From NCBI RefSeq assembly GCF_025725645.1, contig NZ_CP107007.1, forward strand, positions 2,976,001 through 3,040,000: a stretch of 64,000 bases of DNA. The letters run 5' to 3'. The stretch comes from Halomonas sp. GD1P12 (GTDB lineage: Bacteria > Pseudomonadota > Gammaproteobacteria > Pseudomonadales > Halomonadaceae). Position 1 is the first letter of the stretch. The number at the start of each line of letters is the position of its first letter. A program made the position numbers and the translations under genes. The notes beneath the pieces are model-generated. The model did no database searches. It was not told the origin of the DNA and worked only from the letters and a program-made list of their open reading frames with translations. Below, piece after piece: positions 52,158 to 63,700 of the stretch.

Positions 52158-53237
52158 CTAGCCGTTGCGGCGTAGAAAGAAGAGTCCAACCACGGCGCAG
52201 GCAAGCGTCGGGACCAGCACCGCCCACACCGGCGAGAAGCCGAAAATGCTCGAGGCCGGCGCCAGTAGATCCTGCACGTACTTGAACACCAGCCCCGTGA
52301 CGACCCCGTAGAACACCCGCGTGCCGGCGGCGACGGTGCGCAGCGGGCCGAACACGAAGGAGGCGGCGATCAGTACCAGTGACCCCATGGTGAGCGGCAT
52401 CAGTACCTTCTGCCAGAAGTAGAGCAGCGGCTGCTCGGCGCTCTGGCCCTGGCTTTGCAGGAAGTTGGCGTAGGCCCACAGCTCGCTGGGCGCTTGGCTT
52501 TCGATGTCGCGCAAAAGGCGTTCGAGCTGGGTCGGGGTCAGATCCGTCTCCCACGGCATCCGATCAACATACTCGGATTCGGTGCGGTCCTCGAAAATAC
52601 GCGTGGTGTTGACGCCTTCGAGCTGCCAGGCCCCTTGCTCCCAGCTGGCGCGAGCGGCGCGGGTGGCCTCGACGAGGCGGCGATCCTCGAAGCGGTAGCG
52701 GGTCAAATCGAGCACCACGTCGTCGGCGCGAATCGCGCCAAAGCGGTAGACGCTGTCGCCTTCTAGCTGCCAACCGCTGCGGCTTTGCAGCATTGTGCCC
52801 TCACCCTGGCGCTGCTCCAGTCGCCAAGCCTCGGCGAACTGTTCGGTGCGGGGGCTGACGAACTCGGCCACCAGAAGCACCACCGCGACCACTACCAGCA
52901 CCGGCTTCATCACGCCCCATAAAATGCGCCCCAGCGAACGCCCGGCGGCGCGCATCACGGTCAGCTCGTTGCTCGAGGCCATGGTGCCCAGGCCAATCAG
53001 CGCGCCGATGAGCACCGCCACCGGCGCGTACTGATAAAACCGCCAGGGCAGGCGCATGCCCAGATAGACCAGGACGTCCAGCGCCGAATAGTTGCCCTGG
53101 GTGTCACCGAGATCACCAATGTAGGCGATCGTGATATCGAGGCCCAACAATACGAACTGCACGATGATGATGGCGCCCAACACGTTACGGGCAATGTAGC
53201 GATCCAGTCGATCGAAAGGGTTCAAGGCACCGAACAT
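52158..53237 (-). CDS. lptG: LPS export ABC transporter permease LptG
   Basis: A 359-residue inner-membrane permease. The N terminus LDRYIARNVLGAIIIVQFV and the SSNELTVMRAAGRSLGRIL segment match LptG. Two N-terminal membrane segments plus a third pair near residues 60-115 flank a large periplasmic beta-jellyroll (residues 130-260), with three C-terminal membrane segments. It works with LptF and LptB to extract LPS and push it along the Lpt bridge. The start overlaps the lptF stop by one base (TAATG). Confidence 0.95.
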   Translation of the reverse strand: MFGALNPFDRLDRYIARNVLGAIIIVQFVLLGLDITIAYIGDLGDTQGNYSALDVLVYLGMRLPWRFYQYAPVAVLIGALIGLGTMASSNELTVMRAAGRSLGRILWGVMKPVLVVVAVVLLVAEFVSPRTEQFAEAWRLEQRQGEGTMLQSRSGWQLEGDSVYRFGAIRADDVVLDLTRYRFEDRRLVEATRAARASWEQGAWQLEGVNTTRIFEDRTESEYVDRMPWETDLTPTQLERLLRDIESQAPSELWAYANFLQSQGQSAEQPLLYFWQKVLMPLTMGSLVLIAASFVFGPLRTVAAGTRVFYGVVTGLVFKYVQDLLAPASSIFGFSPVWAVLVPTLACAVVGLFFLRRNG

Positions 53238-54346
53238 TAGCGCATTCCTTTACGTTGCGAGCGCCAGATCAAAAGGCCCCCCAGAAGCAAGAACAGCCCG
53301 TGAATGGGCCACACGCCGATCGCGGCGGCAAGCGTTTGACTTCCGATCGCGTCTACTGCGGCCAGCAGCAGGCTCAAATAGGCGACGTATAAAAAGACCG
53401 CCGGAAGGAGCTTGGCAAAGCGCCCCTGGCGTGGATTGACCTGAGAAAGCGGCTGGGCCAGAAGTGCCAGCACGAACACCATCAGCGGAAGCCCGGCCCG
53501 CCACTGAAACTGCGCCTGGGCGCGGGGGTCAGGGTCGCGCCAAAGTTCCGGCGTAGTGGCGAACTCCAGCGAGTCGAGCTCCTGACGATCGCGGCTCAGG
53601 CCCAGACGCAGCGTATAGCGATCGAACACCAGCCGCTCCGCTGCGCGCGAGCCGGGGGTGACGCCGTAGCGCTCGCCCTCTTCCAGCACCAGAAAGCGGC
53701 TGCCGGTGTCGACGCTGGTTTCCTGATATCCCGAGCGCGCCCGAGTCACGTAGCTGTGCGTGCCCTCCTCGGCCTGGGCCTGCTCGTGGACCAGCACCTC
53801 CTGCATCCGGTTGCCGTTATCGCTAAAGCCGCTGATATAGGCGGTGCGCCCGCTGCCAAAGGACTGAAAGCGCCCGGGCGCCAGTACCGAGACGTCCAGC
53901 CGGCTCTGCTGCTCTTCGATGGTCGCCTCGGTCAAAAGCGAGCCCGCCGGGGTCAGCCACAGGCTGCAAAGCCCGACCAGAATGGCCACGATCGACGCCG
54001 GCAAGAGCGTCACGCGCAAAAGCCGCGTGGGGCTCATGCCGCAGGCGACCATCACGGTGATTTCGCTGTTCATGTAGAGCTGGCCGTAGGCGAGCAGAAT
54101 GCCGAGAAAGAACGCCAGCGGCAGAATCAGCTCCATGAACCCCGGCAGGTGATAGAACATCAAACTGCCCAGAATGGTAACCGGGAAGTCGCCTTCGGCG
54201 GCATCGGCGAAGTAGCGAATAAAGCGGCTACCCATGATGACCAGCAGCAAGATGCCGGCGACCGCCGACATGGTGAGTAACACTTCACGAGTCAAGTACC
54301 GAAATAAAATCAACGCGCTCTCCGGCCAGTCCAGCAAGGTTGCCAT
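53237..54346 (-). CDS. lptF: LPS export ABC transporter permease LptF
   Basis: A 369-residue permease partner of LptG with the same layout, six membrane segments around a periplasmic jellyroll (residues 130-270). MNSEITVMVACGMSPTRLLR is the LptF/G coupling-helix signature. The ATG 54346 gives 11 residues (TLLDWPESA and flanks) not seen in other LptF proteins, which begin at ILFRYLTREV. A TTG at 54313 would give that start, so the true N terminus may be there. It diverges from pepA with about 100 bases between them, the classic pepA/lptF arrangement of gammaproteobacteria. Confidence 0.94.
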   Translation of the reverse strand: MATLLDWPESALILFRYLTREVLLTMSAVAGILLLVIMGSRFIRYFADAAEGDFPVTILGSLMFYHLPGFMELILPLAFFLGILLAYGQLYMNSEITVMVACGMSPTRLLRVTLLPASIVAILVGLCSLWLTPAGSLLTEATIEEQQSRLDVSVLAPGRFQSFGSGRTAYISGFSDNGNRMQEVLVHEQAQAEEGTHSYVTRARSGYQETSVDTGSRFLVLEEGERYGVTPGSRAAERLVFDRYTLRLGLSRDRQELDSLEFATTPELWRDPDPRAQAQFQWRAGLPLMVFVLALLAQPLSQVNPRQGRFAKLLPAVFLYVAYLSLLLAAVDAIGSQTLAAAIGVWPIHGLFLLLGGLLIWRSQRKGMR

Positions 54347-54448
54347 GCAATGCGCTCATGGCTTGGGTACACTAATCCAGCGTACGATAGCGATATACGA
54401 TCGCGGTATTATCGCGAATCCCTCGATGCTTGTCTTGTTGGAGACGTC

Positions 54449-55966
54449 ATGGAATTTTCCGTTCAAACGGCCAATCCCGCCAAAGCCGAGACGGCCTGCC
54501 TGGTGCTGCCTGTCTATAAAGATAGCGAGTTACTGCCGTGTGTGGCGAAACTCGACGACGCGAGCGAGCGGCTGATCGGTCAACTCCTCGAACGCGGCGA
54601 CTTCGATGCGGCTCTGGGTAACGTTCAGTTGATTCCTTTTGCCCCGGGCCTGGGCGCCGAGCGGCTTCTGCTGGTGGGCCTTGGCGCACGCGAAAAGTGC
54701 CAGGAAGCGGCCTTTCTCAAGGCGCTCGACGCCGCCATGACCGCACTGGTCAAGCTGCCCATCGACGATGCGAGCGTGGCCTTTACCGACGTGGTCCTCG
54801 AGCGCGACACCGCCTGGAAGGCGCGCAAGACGCTGGAGGCCGCCGAACGCGCGCTTTACCGCTTCGATCAGTTCAAATCCCAGCCGGCACCGAAGGCGAC
54901 GCTGACCGCCCTTCACCTGATCGTCACCGACAACGCCGAGGTGGAAAGCGCCCAATACGGCGCGCGAGTCGGCACGGCCATCGGCCAGGGCATCAACTTC
55001 ACGCGCACGCTGGGCAATCTCCCGGGCAACGTCTGCACGCCGCGCTACCTGGCCGAGCAGGCCGAAACCCTGGGGCAAGCGTCCAAAGGCGCACTGTCGG
55101 TCGAGATTCTGGATGAAGAAGCGCTCGAGGCGCTCGGCGCCGGCGCGCTTCTTTCCGTGGGCCGGGGAAGCGTGGAGCCCTCGCGGCTGATAGTGATGCG
55201 CTACCAGGGCGCGGAAGAGGCCGACGAGGCGCCGCACGTGCTGATCGGCAAGGGCATCACCTTCGATACCGGTGGCATTTCGCTCAAGCCCGGCGAGGGC
55301 ATGGACGAGATGAAGTTCGACATGGGCGGCGCGGCCGGCGTATTCGGCACCGTCAAAGCGGTACTTGAGATCAAGCCGAAGATCAACGCGGTGTTCATCG
55401 TCGCCGCCGCCGAGAACATGCCCGACGGCGCAGCGACCAAGCCCGGCGACATCGTCAAAACGCTCAAGGGCCTGACGGTGGAAGTGCTCAACACCGACGC
55501 CGAAGGCCGGCTTGTACTGTGCGACGCGCTCACCTACGCCGAGCGCTTCACGCCCGCCAGCGTCATCGATATCGCCACGCTCACCGGGGCCGCCATCGTG
55601 GCACTTGGCCACCACGCCACCGGGCTTTTATCCAACGACGACGATCTGGCTCTCGACGTGCTGGAGGCCGGCGACGGCGCCTGGGATCGCGCCTGGCAGC
55701 TGCCGCTCTGGGACGAGTACCAGGAGCAGCTCGATTCCAACTTCGCGGATCTGGCCAACATCGGCGGGCGCCCGGCGGGTACGATCACCGCGGCGTGTTT
55801 TCTCTCCCGCTTTGCCGAGCACTTCCCCTGGGCGCATCTGGATATCGCCGGTACCGCCTGGCACTCGGGCAAACAGAAAGGCGCCACTGGCCGTCCGGTT
55901 GGGCTTTTGACCCAGTACCTGCTGGATCGCGAAACCGATGCCCAGATCGAAATCGGGGTGAAATAA
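54449..55966 (+). CDS. pepA: Leucyl aminopeptidase
   Basis: A 505-residue M17 aminopeptidase. The metal and active-site motifs are clear: GKGITFDTGGISLKPGEGMDE-type region near residue 270, and the signature NTDAEGRLVL. The frame is open back to 54350, but ATG 54449 with GGAG upstream gives the family N terminus (MEFSVQTANP). It cleaves N-terminal residues from peptides in the cytoplasm; some orthologues also bind DNA. It is divergent from lptF and is followed by ilvE, holC and valS. Confidence 0.95.
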   Translation: MEFSVQTANPAKAETACLVLPVYKDSELLPCVAKLDDASERLIGQLLERGDFDAALGNVQLIPFAPGLGAERLLLVGLGAREKCQEAAFLKALDAAMTALVKLPIDDASVAFTDVVLERDTAWKARKTLEAAERALYRFDQFKSQPAPKATLTALHLIVTDNAEVESAQYGARVGTAIGQGINFTRTLGNLPGNVCTPRYLAEQAETLGQASKGALSVEILDEEALEALGAGALLSVGRGSVEPSRLIVMRYQGAEEADEAPHVLIGKGITFDTGGISLKPGEGMDEMKFDMGGAAGVFGTVKAVLEIKPKINAVFIVAAAENMPDGAATKPGDIVKTLKGLTVEVLNTDAEGRLVLCDALTYAERFTPASVIDIATLTGAAIVALGHHATGLLSNDDDLALDVLEAGDGAWDRAWQLPLWDEYQEQLDSNFADLANIGGRPAGTITAACFLSRFAEHFPWAHLDIAGTAWHSGKQKGATGRPVGLLTQYLLDRETDAQIEIGVK

Positions 55967-56104
55967 CCCGCCTCGATCGCCTAGCGGTTGCCTTTCAAGG
56001 CCACAACCGTTAAACCTGAATGCCATGAGGCGCCCGCCAGCCCGGGCGCCTTCCCTCTTTTTAATGTCAGCCCCTGCGGGGGTATTTTGCGGAGACCACA
56101 CGCC

Positions 56105-57217
56105 GTGCCCACTGCCAGTTCAGCCAATCGTTTCGAAATTTTGCCGTCCAACCTGCCCACGGCGGAGAACATTCGCGAAAGCATTCTTCAAAACCCGGGG
56201 TTCGGCCGCCACTTCACCGACCACATGGCCCACGTCCGCTGGACCGTCGACGCCGACTGGCACGGCCACCAGGTGCGCCCCTACGGGCCGCTCACTCTCG
56301 ACCCGGCCGCCGCGGTGCTGCACTACGGCCAGGAAATCTTCGAGGGCATCAAGGCCTACCGCCACGCCGACGGCTCGGTCTGGACCTTCCGCCCGGAGAA
56401 AAACGCCGAGCGCCTGCGCCGTAGCGCCCGCCGCTTGGCCCTGCCCGAGCTCTCGGATGAGGACTTCATCGGCTCGATTCAGGCGCTGCTCGCCCAGGAC
56501 AGCGCCTGGGTGCCGACGCCGCAAAGCGACGCCGACGAGTGCAGCCTCTATCTGCGCCCGTTCATGATCGCCTCGGAAGCGTTTCTCGGCGTGCGCCCGA
56601 GCCACGAGGTCGACTACTACGTCATCGCCTCGCCGGCGGCTTCCTACTTCAAGGGCGGCGTGAACCCGGTCTCGATCTGGCTGTCGTCTACCTACAAGCG
56701 CGCCGCACCCGGCGGCACCGGCTTTGCCAAGTGCGGCGGCAACTACGCGGCCTCGCTTGCCGCACAGAAGGAAGCCGAAAGCCATGGCTGCGGCCAGGTC
56801 GCGTTCCTGGACGCCGCCGAGAGCAAGTGGCTCGAAGAGCTTGGCGGCATGAACCTGTTCTTCGTCTACAAGGATGGCCGCCTGGTTACCCCGCGCCTGA
56901 CCGACACCATCCTTGAAGGCGTGACCCGCGACTCGGTCCTCACGCTTGCTAAAGACATGGGCCTGACGCCGGAGGAGCGCCCCATCAGCATCGACGAGTG
57001 GCGCGACGGTGCCAAATCCGGCGAGATCTCCGAAGTGTTCGCCTGCGGCACCGCCGCGGTCATCACCCCGGTGGGCGAGCTGGTCACCGAGCAGGAGCGT
57101 ATTCGCGTTCAGGGCGACGGCGGTAGTGAAGTGGCCATGCGCATCCGCAAGGCGCTGCTGGACATTCAGTATGGCCGCAGCGACGACAAGCACGGCTGGC
57201 TGACCCAACTGGTGTAG
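56105..57217 (+). CDS. ilvE: Branched-chain amino acid aminotransferase
   Basis: A 370-residue class IV PLP aminotransferase. It is the longer (type 2, eukaryote-like) BCAT. It shows VLHYGQEIFEGIKAYRH, the PLP-lysine-region KCGGNYAASLAAQKEA, FLDAAESKWLEELGGMNLF and VFACGTAAVITPVG. It makes valine, leucine and isoleucine from their keto acids. The frame opens at 55988, but the GTG at 56105, with GGAG about 14 bases upstream, gives the conserved N terminus and I prefer it. Its place between pepA and holC breaks the usual pepA-holC-valS order. Confidence 0.94.
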   Translation: MPTASSANRFEILPSNLPTAENIRESILQNPGFGRHFTDHMAHVRWTVDADWHGHQVRPYGPLTLDPAAAVLHYGQEIFEGIKAYRHADGSVWTFRPEKNAERLRRSARRLALPELSDEDFIGSIQALLAQDSAWVPTPQSDADECSLYLRPFMIASEAFLGVRPSHEVDYYVIASPAASYFKGGVNPVSIWLSSTYKRAAPGGTGFAKCGGNYAASLAAQKEAESHGCGQVAFLDAAESKWLEELGGMNLFFVYKDGRLVTPRLTDTILEGVTRDSVLTLAKDMGLTPEERPISIDEWRDGAKSGEISEVFACGTAAVITPVGELVTEQERIRVQGDGGSEVAMRIRKALLDIQYGRSDDKHGWLTQLV

Positions 57218-57286
57218 CCCTTCCCGCCGCCGCCTCGCGCGGCGGCGCTTCACTTCTACCGACGACCCTTGCAAGGCAGAAGCCCC

Positions 57287-57718
57287 ATGGCGCGAATCGA
57301 CTTCTACATACTTCAGGACACCACCCTGGAGGGGCGGCTCGCCTTTGCCTGCAAGCTGGCCGAGACCATCCACCGCAAGGGCTACCGGCTGCACCTGCAC
57401 TGCGAGGATCAAACGCTTGCCGAACAGGCCGACGAGGCGCTGTGGACCTTCCGTGATGACGCCTACCTGCCCCACGCGATCGAAGGCAGCGACCTGGCCG
57501 ACAGCGTCCCCATCACGCTCGGCTTCAATGAGCTGCCTTCGCCCCGCGAAGAGACCGCGCTTTTGAACCTGCACCCGGATATCCCCGCGGGCATCGAGCG
57601 CTTTACAAGAGTTGCCGAGATCATCAACCAGCACCAGCAGGTGCTCATCGCCAAACGCGCCTGCTGGCAGCGCTACAAGGAGCTTGGCCATGAGGTAGTG
57701 CCGCACAAGATCGGCTGA
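57287..57718 (+). CDS. holC: DNA polymerase III chi subunit
   Basis: A 143-residue HolC. The family N terminus IDFYILQDTTLEGRLAFACKLAE is clear, followed by HLHCEDQTLAEQADEALWTF and LNLHPDIPAG. Chi links the clamp loader to single-strand binding protein. ATG 57287 has AAGGCAG and gives the usual start; the frame opens 18 bases earlier. It is followed 17 bases later by the PDDEXK nuclease gene rather than by valS. Confidence 0.95.
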   Translation: MARIDFYILQDTTLEGRLAFACKLAETIHRKGYRLHLHCEDQTLAEQADEALWTFRDDAYLPHAIEGSDLADSVPITLGFNELPSPREETALLNLHPDIPAGIERFTRVAEIINQHQQVLIAKRACWQRYKELGHEVVPHKIG

Positions 57719-57735
57719 TACCGGAGAGAACGCCC

Positions 57736-58788
57736 ATGAGTGATAAGCCCGTTTCCCTGATCACCCCGCCCGATGGCTACAACGATTGGCTCGCCGAGCT
57801 GAAACAGCGCATTCATGCGTCACAGCAGCGAGCGACGTTTGCGGTCAATCGCGAGCTGATACAGCTTTACTGGCAAATCGGCCGCGACATTCTCGAGCGC
57901 CAGGCAGAGCAAGGCTGGGGCGCAAAGGTGATCGAGCGGCTGGCTTTCGATTTGCGGGCGGCTTTTCCGGAAATGAAAGGTTTCTCACCTCGTAACCTCA
58001 AATACATGCGTGCCTTCGCCGAGGCCTGGCCGGAGCCCGCGTTTGTGCAAGAGGTGCTTGCACAATTGCCCTGGTATCATCAGCTGGCCCTACTGGAAAA
58101 GCTATCCGACCCGGAAAGCAGATGTTGGTACGCCTACGAGGCGATTCAGCACGGCTGGTCACGCAACGTACTGGTCATGCAGATCGAAACCCGCCTGCTG
58201 GAACGCCAGGGAGCGGCGGTGACCAACTTCGAGGCGAGCCTGCCCAAGCCACAGTCGGACCTGGCCCGGGAATCGCTGAAAGACCCGTATCGCTTCGACT
58301 TTCTCGGTCTGTCAGCCGAGTCTCAGGAGCGCGACGTCGAAGAGGCGCTGGTGCGCCACGTCACCGAATTCCTGCTGGAGCTGGGCGCGGGTTTTGCCTT
58401 CGTCGGTCGCCAGGTGCTACTCGATGTTGGCGGAGAAGAGTTCTTCCTCGATCTGCTGTTCTATCACTTGAAGCTTCGCTGCTACGTGGTCATCGAGCTC
58501 AAGACAGGCAAGTTCAAACCAGAACACTTGGGGCAGCTCGGCTTCTACCTGACCGCGGTCGACCGCCAGGTAAAAACCGAGCTGGATGCGCCGACCATCG
58601 GCCTGCTGCTGTGCAAGAGTAAGAACAAGGTCGTCGCCGAATACGCGCTGAGCGATAAATCCCAGCCGATGGGCATTGCCGAATACAAGTTGTTGGAATC
58701 GCTCCCCACCGAGCTGCAAACGGGCCTGCCCAGCATCGAACGAATCGAGCAGACGCTTGCCGAGATCAAAAACGGCCCCGAGATGTAA
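57736..58788 (+). CDS. YhcG/DUF1016 family PDDEXK nuclease
   Basis: A 350-residue protein. The N-terminal DUF1016_N helical domain (residues 15-150) has RATFAVNRELIQLYWQIGRDI and KGFSPRNLKYMRAFAEAWP. The C-terminal PDDEXK-type nuclease domain carries the Asp in EEFFLDLLFYH and Glu-Leu-Lys in VVIELKTGKFKPEHLGQL. The fold predicts a metal-dependent endonuclease; family roles (defence, toxin or repair) are not settled. It has its own GGAGAG ribosome site 17 bases after holC and lies 138 bases before valS. It looks like an accessory gene inserted in a conserved housekeeping operon. Confidence 0.92.
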   Translation: MSDKPVSLITPPDGYNDWLAELKQRIHASQQRATFAVNRELIQLYWQIGRDILERQAEQGWGAKVIERLAFDLRAAFPEMKGFSPRNLKYMRAFAEAWPEPAFVQEVLAQLPWYHQLALLEKLSDPESRCWYAYEAIQHGWSRNVLVMQIETRLLERQGAAVTNFEASLPKPQSDLARESLKDPYRFDFLGLSAESQERDVEEALVRHVTEFLLELGAGFAFVGRQVLLDVGGEEFFLDLLFYHLKLRCYVVIELKTGKFKPEHLGQLGFYLTAVDRQVKTELDAPTIGLLLCKSKNKVVAEYALSDKSQPMGIAEYKLLESLPTELQTGLPSIERIEQTLAEIKNGPEM

Positions 58789-58926
58789 AACAACGCCTGG
58801 TAACAACACGCTCATGCGCTGCTCCCCTGACGCGCGGCACTCGATCGCGCTATACTTGTCGCCATTTTTTCGCCCCATCCGAATTTCATGCGCTCCCTTT
58901 GAGACGCATCGTTTGTGAGTCGCTCC

Positions 58927-61773
<2,847 letters not shown>

Positions 61774-62088
61774 CCTCTTCGATGCTCTAGCCCGCCATGC
61801 TCACCGGCTCCGTCAGGAGCCGGTTTTTTAACGCCAGGCAGCGCTCGATTAGCACACGGATCAGGCGAACCAGCGGCACGGTTGTATACCCGATTCTCAA
61901 ACTTGCGCCCTATGTCACACCGATGGGACATGAGCCGCTGGACTCGGTACTGGACATACTGGCGCCAGCGGCAAGCTGTTTTCTGTTGGCACCCGGCGTG
62001 TGGGCAATACGCCAGCGGGGCCGCTAGCGCGATTTGGCGTTTTTTTGGTACTCTAGCCGGACCAATGTTTGCTTAGCGGCGATGTACA
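61774..62088. other. Spacer after valS
   Basis: About 315 bases holding the valS terminator at its start. The remainder shows no supported gene; short open frames there lack ribosome sites and family features. A promoter for the DUF4124 gene must lie near 62040-62080, but no good hexamer pair stands out. Confidence 0.5.
61803..61829 (+). terminator. Rho-independent terminator after valS
   Basis: Arms ACCGGCTCC (61803-61811) and GGAGCCGGT (61816-61824) form a perfect nine-base stem with a GTCA loop and six T. Confidence 0.94.
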
Positions 62089-62421
62089 ATGAAAAGAACG
62101 CTTTTGCTATCCGCGCTGGCGCTTGTTGCCCTACCCGCTCACGCGGAGCTGTTCAAATGCACCGCGCGGGACGGTCACACCACCTTTCAGGACAGCCCCT
62201 GCGCGAACGGGCGTTCTGAAACCGTCAATCCCAACGGCCTCAGCATCATTCAGGCGCCGCCAGTCAGCGCCCGCGCCTCGATTCAGTCCGCCTCCGTCCA
62301 GCCGCCCCGCATCATTTACCTGCCCGGCGGCAGCCAGCACCAGCACTCCATTCAGCAGCGCAACGCCCGCGTCAAAGCACGTGCCCGCCTGCCGCTCAGG
62401 TTTGGCCGAACACGGCCCTGA
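62089..62421 (+). CDS. DUF4124 domain secreted protein
   Basis: A 110-residue protein with a signal peptide (LLLSALALVALPAHA). The short DUF4124 segment follows (ELFKCTARDGHTTFQDSPC), with its conserved Cys pair and aromatic residues. The rest is Ser/Pro/Gln-rich and ends in a basic tail. The domain is common in gammaproteobacterial envelope proteins and has no assigned function. It is monocistronic and converges on the deaminase gene. Confidence 0.85.
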   Translation: MKRTLLLSALALVALPAHAELFKCTARDGHTTFQDSPCANGRSETVNPNGLSIIQAPPVSARASIQSASVQPPRIIYLPGGSQHQHSIQQRNARVKARARLPLRFGRTRP

Positions 62422-62444
62422 TCTTTTGGCCACTGCATGGTCTC

Positions 62445-62936
62445 TCAGCTTTGATGGCGATGGGTCCAGAGCCGAAACGGTGCCGTGGGATCCTCGACTT
62501 TCATCTGCGTGAAAGGCAGATTCTGCTGGGCGATGGGTTTGGCGAACTCGTCATAGAACGTTTTGAGCGTCATGTAGCGCCCGCCGTCTTCGTAGTGCTC
62601 GCCTTCCTGTTCGCGCGTAGCGGCAAAGTACACCTGCTCCGGCGCCGCATAGTAAAGCGCCCCAAGGCACATGGGGCACGGGTAAGCGGTAATGTAGACA
62701 TCGCACCCGTTAAGGTCGGTTCTTCCCTTGGCGGCCAGCTCACGGATGGCGGTGATTTCGGCATGCGCGGTGAGATCCCCGCTTTGCGACACCTGATTGG
62801 TCGCCTCATGCACGATCTCGCCGGATTCACGATCCACCACGATGCAGGCAAAGGGTTTGCCGCCCGCGTCGACGTTCTCCAGCGCCAGCTCGACGCTACG
62901 CTGGATCAGGGTTTCGGGAGTAGGTGTCTGAGTCAT
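62445..62936 (-). CDS. Nucleoside deaminase (CDA/guanine deaminase-like)
   Basis: A 163-residue zinc deaminase of the cytidine/deoxycytidylate family. Zinc ligands and proton donor are in LTAHAEITAIREL (HAE) and TAYPCPMCLGALYYA (PCxxC). The guanine deaminase-type C-terminal region is present (GEHYEDGGRYMTLKTFYDEF). The frame is open to 63059, but ATG 62936 gives the family start. It probably deaminates a free purine or a related base; the exact base cannot be told. It diverges from a second deaminase-like gene 235 bases away. Confidence 0.88.
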   Translation of the reverse strand: MTQTPTPETLIQRSVELALENVDAGGKPFACIVVDRESGEIVHEATNQVSQSGDLTAHAEITAIRELAAKGRTDLNGCDVYITAYPCPMCLGALYYAAPEQVYFAATREQEGEHYEDGGRYMTLKTFYDEFAKPIAQQNLPFTQMKVEDPTAPFRLWTHRHQS

Positions 62937-63171
62937 GAGATATTCGATTCCTTTTGATCGATGGGGTAAACGTCCTGTTCGCCACACGCCCCTCAACGCC
63001 TTGGCCACATGCGGCCAGCTACCTGGGGAGCCGCCACCGCAAGGCTCGCGGTGGCACATGAAAGATAGTCGAAATATACCGGCGCGCGGGTCGAAATCGA
63101 CACCTTCCCATCATGCCGATGCTCAGGTGCTACGCTTGGCCTAATGACCCGTTCAAACAGGAGCGCTTTCC

Positions 63172-63657
63172 ATGGATTCCACTCAGCGTTATCAGCTACT
63201 CCAGCGCGCCGTCGCTCTCGCCGAGCAGGCCCTGGAGGCCGGCGACGAGCCCTTCGGCTCGGTGCTCGCCGATGCGCAAGGCGTTGTACTGCGTGAGGCC
63301 CGAAATCGCATCAACAGTGGCGATGCCACCCAGCACCCGGAGTTCGAACTGGCCCGCTGGGCCGCGCAGCACTTGAGCGAGCGCGAACGACATGGGGCCA
63401 CCGTGTTCACCTCCGGCGAGCACTGCCCCATGTGCGCCGCCGCCCACGCCTGGGCCGGCCTTGGCCCCATCGTCTACGCCAGCTCTTCCAAACAGCTTGC
63501 TGCTTGGCACAAAGAGTGGGAACTCGAAAGTCCGCCAGTGGCGCCGCTGACCATCGAGCAAGTAGCGCCGAAGGTGCCGGTCAGCGGGCCGGATGAGGCG
63601 CTGGCTCGGGCGGTTTATGAGCTGCACTGTCGGTATCGTGGTGCTCGAAGTGCATGA
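63172..63657 (+). CDS. Nucleoside deaminase-like protein with HPE motif
   Basis: A 161-residue deaminase-fold protein. It has the family N-terminal helix ALAEQALEAGDEPFGSVLAD, and its metal site reads HPEFELARWA (HPE instead of HAE) and EHCPMCAAAHAW (HCPMC instead of PCPMC). The zinc-binding His and both Cys and the catalytic Glu are all kept, so activity is possible with altered specificity. The start has AGGAG. It is divergent from the first deaminase gene, and the two proteins are only distantly alike. Confidence 0.87.
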   Translation: MDSTQRYQLLQRAVALAEQALEAGDEPFGSVLADAQGVVLREARNRINSGDATQHPEFELARWAAQHLSERERHGATVFTSGEHCPMCAAAHAWAGLGPIVYASSSKQLAAWHKEWELESPPVAPLTIEQVAPKVPVSGPDEALARAVYELHCRYRGARSA

Positions 63658-63700
63658 TCTGGTTGGCGAGGAATCACATCAGCATTCGGATCAAATAGGG

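Noticed and set aside
54530..55615. A 361-codon minus-strand frame
   Set aside because: Antisense to pepA, with Ala/Gly/Arg-rich translation and no motif.
56120..57706. A 528-codon open frame on the minus strand
   Set aside because: It lies antisense to ilvE and holC, which have clear family motifs. Long antisense frames are common in GC-rich genes, and its translation is low-complexity and without a domain.
61797..62076. Small plus-strand open frames after valS
   Set aside because: They start inside the valS terminator or lack ribosome sites, and their translations have no recognisable features.
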